A DNA stretch of 49,201 nucleotides from Bdellovibrionales bacterium RIFOXYA1_FULL_36_14 (GTDB lineage Bacteria > Bdellovibrionota > Bacteriovoracia > Bacteriovoracales > Bacteriovoracaceae), in contig MEPW01000027.1 in NCBI GenBank assembly GCA_001769975.1, positions 1 to 49,201 of the forward strand, in the 5' to 3' direction. The notes below the pieces were generated by a model. That model saw nothing but the letters and a program-made list of their open reading frames with translations, had not been told where the DNA came from and ran no database searches. The position numbers and the translations under genes were made by a program. This document shows positions 44,660 to 49,201 of the stretch, piece by piece (the first letter of the stretch is position 1; each line of letters begins with the position of its first letter).

Positions 44660-46884
44660 TTGGATTCTCCAATATCGATCATATACCGATCATTTTCAAT
44701 AAAAGCATGATAATTCACTCTGGTTGCGTTCTTAACAAATCTTCCCAACAAATAATAATCTGGAACAAATATTTTTTTTACACATGAATTTTCAAGCAAT
44801 TTTTCTATTTGATCCCCAGTTTCCTTTGGTAAATATGAACAAACTGCTTCTATATCACCAGAACTATTAAATCCACCACTATAATTTTGGTTTAATTGTT
44901 TAATATACTCGCCAAGTTGATCTGCTAAGAAAGCATCCTTGTCTCCTTCATTTTTAACATAATTTTTTATTTCACTAAGATTCACAGAGGTTTGTGAAGA
45001 ATTGTAAGGAGATAATGTAGGCATATATACATATATATCTGTAGTATAAGTATCTCCACAATTCACACAATCTTTTTCAATATTAGAAATATATATACTT
45101 TTAATTCGATCACAAAAATCACCCATCTTGGTTATATAAGATCTATTGACCACATAGGAAGCTTTTACGCTTTGAGGATTTATATCTTTTAACAAATCAT
45201 CAACAATTTGAGACGATTTTTTTAATCCGCCAGAAATTTGCTTACATTTATTTAAATCGGCAAACATTGTTGCAATAATTTGATCTTTATTTTGCAGCGA
45301 TGATAAAGAAACCGTTACGTTATAATCTGGATAAACGAGCCCATTGCATGCTGAAGCTTCGGAATTTATTTTTTTTATATCCCCCCACCCCGGTTGAGAT
45401 ATGAATGTTAACTCATTTATTTTATGCAAAAACATGTCAACGTCTCCCCGGCAAGCAATTTTACCCTGGCTCGGTTCTGGAGCAACCACACAACTGTCAA
45501 GAGAAGAAAGAGATAAAACACTATCGATAAAATGATAGGGATTTCCGGAACAGTTAAAACATCTGTTATGAGAAGAATCTGTGCTCACAATCTTTTCAAC
45601 CTTTTTCTTAAAGTCTTCAATTCCTTTTTTTAACTTACCAATATCATTCTCGTTAAGAATATTCGTTATATCGGTTGCTAGGCTCTTATTATGCTCTGGC
45701 ATACACGCTTGTCCTATAGCGGGTTGCATCCAATCAACCTTCTCCTGACGTCCTTTAAATTTTACCAGTACTTTACCTTCATCGGTTTTTTCAATAAATT
45801 GGTCCTTATAAATTGATTTAACAAAGTCTAAGCACTCTGTATTTATTTCTCTCTTACATTGATCTTGGAAAACAATTTCTCTGCCGTTTTGTTTTATTAA
45901 ATCCAAGGATTGCCACCCGAGGGCATTCCCCATTGAATCACCAACTAATCTCCATTCGTTTAAATCACAATCCAATCCAGTAGATAAAATCTGAATTTTT
46001 TGTCCTTTTTGAACCGTTTGTGTTTCCGGATAAAAGCGCATAGTACGCATTTTAAAATAATCAACATCTGTAGTTTCACTAGCATCACATACGGTAGGCC
46101 CCGTCCTAAGAGCAAGATTATTATTCATCTCAAAGCCAAGTTTATCAGTCACAGATGATACTTTCGATGTCTCATTAGGTTTTACAATATCATCCAAAAC
46201 ATTAAGATTCATCTTGGTGAAAAAACCGAAATAATTCACCCTTGGATCTCTGTTTAAACTTTTACTTGTCTTTGCACGCGCACCAGACCCACCAAGATTA
46301 TATAGAGTTGTTAAAATTTCTGGTTTATCAGAAATATCAAATCCTGCTTTTTTATAATTATCTTGAATAAATCTTATCACGGCGCCTACATGCATAATTG
46401 ATTTATCTGGTTTTAACAAATCTTGGGCCATTTCCTCAGCAGTACGTTCCTTTCGCTTTTCCGTTTTTGCTGCGAGTGGTTCAGCTTCCATAGCAGCATC
46501 CATATAAAGCTGTCCCCAACCAAACGAAAATTTCTTTCCTAGTAAAGAACCATCTTTAGCTATATGTAATTTCACTAACCAATTTTGAATATCATCGGTG
46601 ATTGTGCAATTTAAACTATTTTCTGACAGGATACTACCCGCAATTGCCCGAGGATCAACATTGTAAATTTTTGCAGTTTCTAAAATAATTGGATTTAAGA
46701 CCTTCAAAGCCAAAATTATTTCCGGCTTTGGCTTTAAAAAAGTTCCATCGCTATCGATCAAAGTTTTACATAATTTATCATATGAACAAAGTTCTCTATG
46801 CTTCTCTTTCCAATCTTCAGCAAGGACTAAAAAACTGAATATTATTAAACAAATAAAAAGGATGTTTCTATTTCGCATCAGCAC
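44647..46884 (-). CDS. Exported DUF1402-like lytic (lysozyme-fold) protein with SH3-like region
   Basis: A 745-residue protein with a signal peptide ending near SFLVLAED. Residues about 55-220 match the DUF1402 type of lysozyme/transglycosylase fold: ETAKIYNVDPRAIAGSILSE, with a glutamate in the catalytic position, FSFGWGQLYMDAAMEAE and LTTLYNLGGSGARA. An SH3-like segment follows near residue 280 (FYPETQTVQKGQKIQILSTG). The remaining 400 residues are cysteine-rich (many CxxC-like pairs, such as CFNCSG and CVNCGD) and not recognised. Probably cleaves or binds peptidoglycan. The family call rests on the N-terminal third. It is coupled to a small exported protein and divergent from an NlpC/P60-like gene. 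Confidence 0.65.
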   Translation of the reverse strand: MLMRNRNILFICLIIFSFLVLAEDWKEKHRELCSYDKLCKTLIDSDGTFLKPKPEIILALKVLNPIILETAKIYNVDPRAIAGSILSENSLNCTITDDIQNWLVKLHIAKDGSLLGKKFSFGWGQLYMDAAMEAEPLAAKTEKRKERTAEEMAQDLLKPDKSIMHVGAVIRFIQDNYKKAGFDISDKPEILTTLYNLGGSGARAKTSKSLNRDPRVNYFGFFTKMNLNVLDDIVKPNETSKVSSVTDKLGFEMNNNLALRTGPTVCDASETTDVDYFKMRTMRFYPETQTVQKGQKIQILSTGLDCDLNEWRLVGDSMGNALGWQSLDLIKQNGREIVFQDQCKREINTECLDFVKSIYKDQFIEKTDEGKVLVKFKGRQEKVDWMQPAIGQACMPEHNKSLATDITNILNENDIGKLKKGIEDFKKKVEKIVSTDSSHNRCFNCSGNPYHFIDSVLSLSSLDSCVVAPEPSQGKIACRGDVDMFLHKINELTFISQPGWGDIKKINSEASACNGLVYPDYNVTVSLSSLQNKDQIIATMFADLNKCKQISGGLKKSSQIVDDLLKDINPQSVKASYVVNRSYITKMGDFCDRIKSIYISNIEKDCVNCGDTYTTDIYVYMPTLSPYNSSQTSVNLSEIKNYVKNEGDKDAFLADQLGEYIKQLNQNYSGGFNSSGDIEAVCSYLPKETGDQIEKLLENSCVKKIFVPDYYLLGRFVKNATRVNYHAFIENDRYMIDIGESKCEK

Positions 46885-46984
46885 TCTATGGACATTAGTT
46901 ATTAAAAGTTGCTATCATTTATATAATAAGTCCACTTAATATATTTATCAAATGGACAATCTACCCATAAAGGATAACTAAAAC

Positions 46985-48373
46985 TTGAGGTTTTTGATCA
47001 ACTTAATTTTTATCTTCGGGACAAGCTGCTTATGCGTTTTTCCAAAACCTGCATCTACTCAAGAATGTCAAAACTGGAGTCAAACATGTAAAAATCTCAA
47101 CTCATTTCGGAAAAGTAAAGAAACACAAAGAATTCAAGACTCCAACGATTGCATAGAATGTTCAAATAGTAACAATACAAGTACGACACCTTTTAATAAT
47201 AATCAGCCTGATAACCTCATCCTATCTCAGACCAACGTATCTCGCCAATTTATGAATTGTTTAAAAGATTATAACTCAATGATTAAAGATCATCAAAAGC
47301 ATGATTTAGAAACATTAAAAAGTTTTTTTCATAAACAGAAAATTGATCAAATTTCTTTTAACTACCTTCATGATCTTTTTACAAATCCAAGTAGCACCTA
47401 TAATACCAAAATAGTAAAAATCAGTAATGATACCACTCCTTATCAATACTATAAAGACTACACTTTATCCGGACCATTTGAAAATCTAAACAGTTCATTA
47501 AGTGGTTTTTTCAATTATAGCTTTATCAATGAACCAGGTCCTCTTATAGAAAAATATAATAAGTCAGGTTTAAACATTTTAAAAAGCATCTCAGATCCCA
47601 AAAGTATCTTGGAGTACTTATTTACCAAGGCATCGCAAAACAGCGGCAGCGACAAGGAACTAATAATAACATCTAATCAGACTAGACCACCAATTACACC
47701 AGCTATTGCAAAATTGATTTTATATGAGGTCCTATATGACAAATTGAAAAATAATCCCCAGGAATTATTAAATTTATTAAAAAATATTAAATTAAAATTT
47801 AATTACCAAACCCCTTTTCCCTCAAGCGAAGATGAGGCATATTCAACTAACAATATTCACGGCTTTACTTTGCACAACGGTTATTTTTTAGGAGCAGAAC
47901 AAATCCATATACCAACTTCCAGCAATGCAATTCCAACATCTTCAGGACTCGATTGTACTCTCGTAATTCAAAAATGCTTGGAAGATTCGGGGGTAAAATT
48001 TCCTCCTTCATTTAAACTCTTATCATCACGTTTGGCAGCTTTAAATGATTCAGAAAAAGAAGCTCTCTATCCTGAAATCAATGACTATAAAAACATTTTT
48101 GAAGCCATCCCATATAAATGCGAAGAGCAACTTGAACTCGGTGACATTATCGCTTTTAACGGTCATGCATTCGTTTTTGCCGGTTACCAAAAAACGTCCC
48201 AAAACTACTATTCACTATTCACCTATGAGGCTATTGCTGGCGAATATCGATCTTATGCATTGCAAATCAGAGATCTTTACCCTCAAGACAGTTGCAATCC
48301 ACCGATCTTTACTTCAAATGGAAAAAATATCCCCGCTAATATTATTAGAATAAAAGGTAGTTTAAAAAAATGA
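46985..48373 (+). CDS. Exported NlpC/P60-like cysteine hydrolase
   Basis: A 462-residue protein beginning at TTG, with a hydrophobic export signal (LINLIFIFGTSCLCVF). The N-terminal 300 residues are Asn- and Ser-rich and not recognised. The C-terminal 150 residues contain SSGLDCTLVIQKCLED with a nucleophilic cysteine and LGDIIAFNGHAFVFAGYQK with a histidine. Their order and spacing fit NlpC/P60 peptidoglycan peptidases. No ATG is available near the start; AAAGGA lies ten bases upstream of TTG. Its stop overlaps the next ATG. CHAP-type amidase is the main alternative. Confidence 0.62.
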   Translation: MRFLINLIFIFGTSCLCVFPKPASTQECQNWSQTCKNLNSFRKSKETQRIQDSNDCIECSNSNNTSTTPFNNNQPDNLILSQTNVSRQFMNCLKDYNSMIKDHQKHDLETLKSFFHKQKIDQISFNYLHDLFTNPSSTYNTKIVKISNDTTPYQYYKDYTLSGPFENLNSSLSGFFNYSFINEPGPLIEKYNKSGLNILKSISDPKSILEYLFTKASQNSGSDKELIITSNQTRPPITPAIAKLILYEVLYDKLKNNPQELLNLLKNIKLKFNYQTPFPSSEDEAYSTNNIHGFTLHNGYFLGAEQIHIPTSSNAIPTSSGLDCTLVIQKCLEDSGVKFPPSFKLLSSRLAALNDSEKEALYPEINDYKNIFEAIPYKCEEQLELGDIIAFNGHAFVFAGYQKTSQNYYSLFTYEAIAGEYRSYALQIRDLYPQDSCNPPIFTSNGKNIPANIIRIKGSLKK

Positions 48374-48816
48374 GATTTATTATTTTCATTTTCATCTTAA
48401 TTAACGCCAATATAAGCTTTTTTGCTCTTAGTAAGGAAATAGTCTCAAAATCATTTAACTTGGATAAAATTGAAGTTATCAAAAACAATGAACTAAAAAC
48501 TGGTATTAATAATTTTTTCAATCAAATCCAAAACAATAAACCAATTTCACAAGATGAGACAATAGAAACCATCCAATATCAATTAATAAATTTTCTATCT
48601 ATTGCAAATATTACAAGCAATGGACAAGAAGCAAAAATCACAACCATAATTAAAATATGGGGAAAGAAATATATCGATATACGATCGAAAAAAGAAAAAA
48701 TAATCCATTTCCCAATACCTATTGAAAAAAAATTTTTGCTCCATTTTAAAATTAAAAATAAAAAATTTATTTTAGATACAATCCCAGAATTTTTTCCAAT
48801 TCAATACCTGCCTTAA
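48370..48816 (+). CDS. Small exported protein of unknown function
   Basis: A 148-residue protein with a signal peptide (IIFIFILINANISFFALS). The mature part is lysine-rich and basic, without cysteine, and not recognised. Its ATG overlaps the stop of the NlpC/P60-like gene (ATGA), indicating coupled synthesis. The arrangement mirrors the DUF1402-like gene and its small partner on the other strand. Confidence 0.6.
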   Translation: MRFIIFIFILINANISFFALSKEIVSKSFNLDKIEVIKNNELKTGINNFFNQIQNNKPISQDETIETIQYQLINFLSIANITSNGQEAKITTIIKIWGKKYIDIRSKKEKIIHFPIPIEKKFLLHFKIKNKKFILDTIPEFFPIQYLP

Positions 48817-48908
48817 CCTACTTGCTTTAATTGAGTCAGGCAGGTAAGTAGCAATGTTATCCCCTTTGAAATTCAAATATTTATTAAAAATAATAAGGAG
48901 ATGTTCCC

Positions 48909-49074
48909 TCTGGAAGTTCCCTTGAGGGAAAAATAAGAAATATATATCTAAAGCAAAGATGATATCTGCTTGAATTTGGTAAAAATTATTGAACAGGTTT
49001 AAAGATTTATCCAATTCGGATGAGTAATGCTAAGAAAAAATACGGATCGTAAAAAATAGAACGAGCACCAACTC
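48909..49074 (+). repeat. Dispersed repeat, copy B (166 bp)
   Basis: The counterpart of 33658-33823, ungapped and in the same orientation. The ORF start present in copy A is lost here (ATG to AAG, with a later TAA). A perfect short dyad TTCCCT-TG-AGGGAA at 48917-48930 is not preserved in copy A. Sequence similarity stops at ACCAACTC in both. Confidence 0.8.
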
Positions 49075-49201
49075 AAAGCCAAGCTTTATTCCAAAAGTTC
49101 GAAGCTTATCAAGGCATTCAATCTCACCCATGAACAAATTGCAAAACTTATTGGAACATCAAGAAGCCGTATCAATCGAATTGCCAACTTTGGAGAAAAT
49201 A
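49060..49201 (+). pseudogene. Fragment of a helix-turn-helix gene (ParB-like), runs off the window
   Basis: After an in-frame TAG, the frame is open to the window edge and encodes LIKAFNLTHEQIAKLIGTSR followed by SRINRIANF. This is a clear helix-turn-helix; the preceding Leu-Ile-Lys-Ala-Phe spacing is closest to the ParB central domain, but XRE or Crp-type helices are not excluded. No start codon lies in the visible part, and its 5' end abuts the repeat. It is probably a 5'-truncated copy joined to the repeat element. Confidence 0.45.

Larger units (their letters stand above)
48817..49201. other. 385-bp terminal region without an intact gene
   Basis: It holds the second copy of the dispersed repeat and a helix-turn-helix gene fragment that runs off the window. 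Between the last gene and the repeat there are overlapping inverted repeats (ACCTGCC at 48806 with GGCAGGT at 48839, CTACTT at 48818 with AAGTAG at 48846). They cannot all form together and may act as a weak terminator. Confidence 0.5.

Noticed and set aside
48806..48851. Two interleaved inverted repeats suggesting a pseudoknot
   Set aside because: The second stem strand follows the first without a loop, which is sterically implausible; at most alternative hairpins.
48772..49014. An 80-residue minus-strand frame across repeat copy B
   Set aside because: It overlaps the end of the small exported protein gene, and the related frame in copy A is shorter and opens without an ATG, so protein-level conservation is not evident.
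1..49201. tRNA, rRNA and CRISPR arrays
   Set aside because: No cloverleaf sequence, conserved rRNA block or regularly spaced direct repeat array was recognised on either strand by eye.

Overview
The window is AT-rich (roughly one third G+C by eye), densely coded and clearly Gram-negative: it holds an outer-membrane phospholipase A, a TolC-type channel, an RND pump and many signal-peptide proteins. The mix of cyclic-glucan synthase, ornithine-lipid genes, a Pls-type NRPS, a secreted caspase-like protein and secreted peptidoglycan hydrolases would suit a proteobacterium-like lineage such as the Bdellovibrionota/Bacteriovoracia. That placement is an inference from gene content; no rRNA or tRNA gene was recognised to confirm it.

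Layout. (1) 1-9750: a giant cyclic beta-glucan synthase gene, preceded by a candidate 14-codon leader ORF and translationally coupled to pldA. (2) 10091-12025: metG with a good promoter. (3) 17877 down to 12049, minus strand: a three-gene operon of a Pls/PosA-type single-module NRPS (A-T domains plus three membrane/hexapeptide units), a multi-pass acetyltransferase-like membrane protein and an EntD/Sfp-type phosphopantetheinyl transferase. (4) 18041-18858: a perfect 36-bp palindrome in front of a CMD/AhpD-like gene and a rhodanese gene. (5) 22900 down to 18862, minus strand: an arsenic/metal block of arsR, a PF03773-type permease, a small CxxC protein, a membrane-anchored CxxC protein, a CcdA-like permease (together resembling ArsE, ArsF and ArsG) and a CDF cation exporter. 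(6) 29684 down to 22977, minus strand: marR with an upstream palindrome, a TolC-like gene, an RND pump with no adaptor gene, then phoB and phoR. (7) 29799-33578: three exported proteins, namely a trypsin-like protease, a cupredoxin apparently fused to an outer-membrane barrel, and a caspase-like protein. (8) 33579-34293: a non-coding stretch with one copy of a dispersed repeat and a sequence resembling the 5' part of a group II intron. (9) 34294-42537: a phosphate-starvation block (pstSCAB-phoU, two PHP-domain phosphoesterases, olsB, olsA). (10) 42674-48816: exported proteins of mostly unknown role, a HIT protein, and two divergent units each pairing a cell-wall hydrolase-like protein with a small exported protein. 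(11) 48909-49201: the second repeat copy running into a helix-turn-helix gene fragment.

How they fit. Four intergenic regions of the phosphate block carry 7-bp motifs related to CTAACAA at 11-bp spacing, which is the geometry of PhoB binding sites. They precede pstS, the first PHP gene, olsB and olsA. Together with phoB/phoR about 10 kb away, this suggests one PhoB regulon that takes up phosphate and replaces phospholipids with ornithine lipids. The arsenic block directly downstream of phoBR fits the known link between phosphate and arsenate handling.
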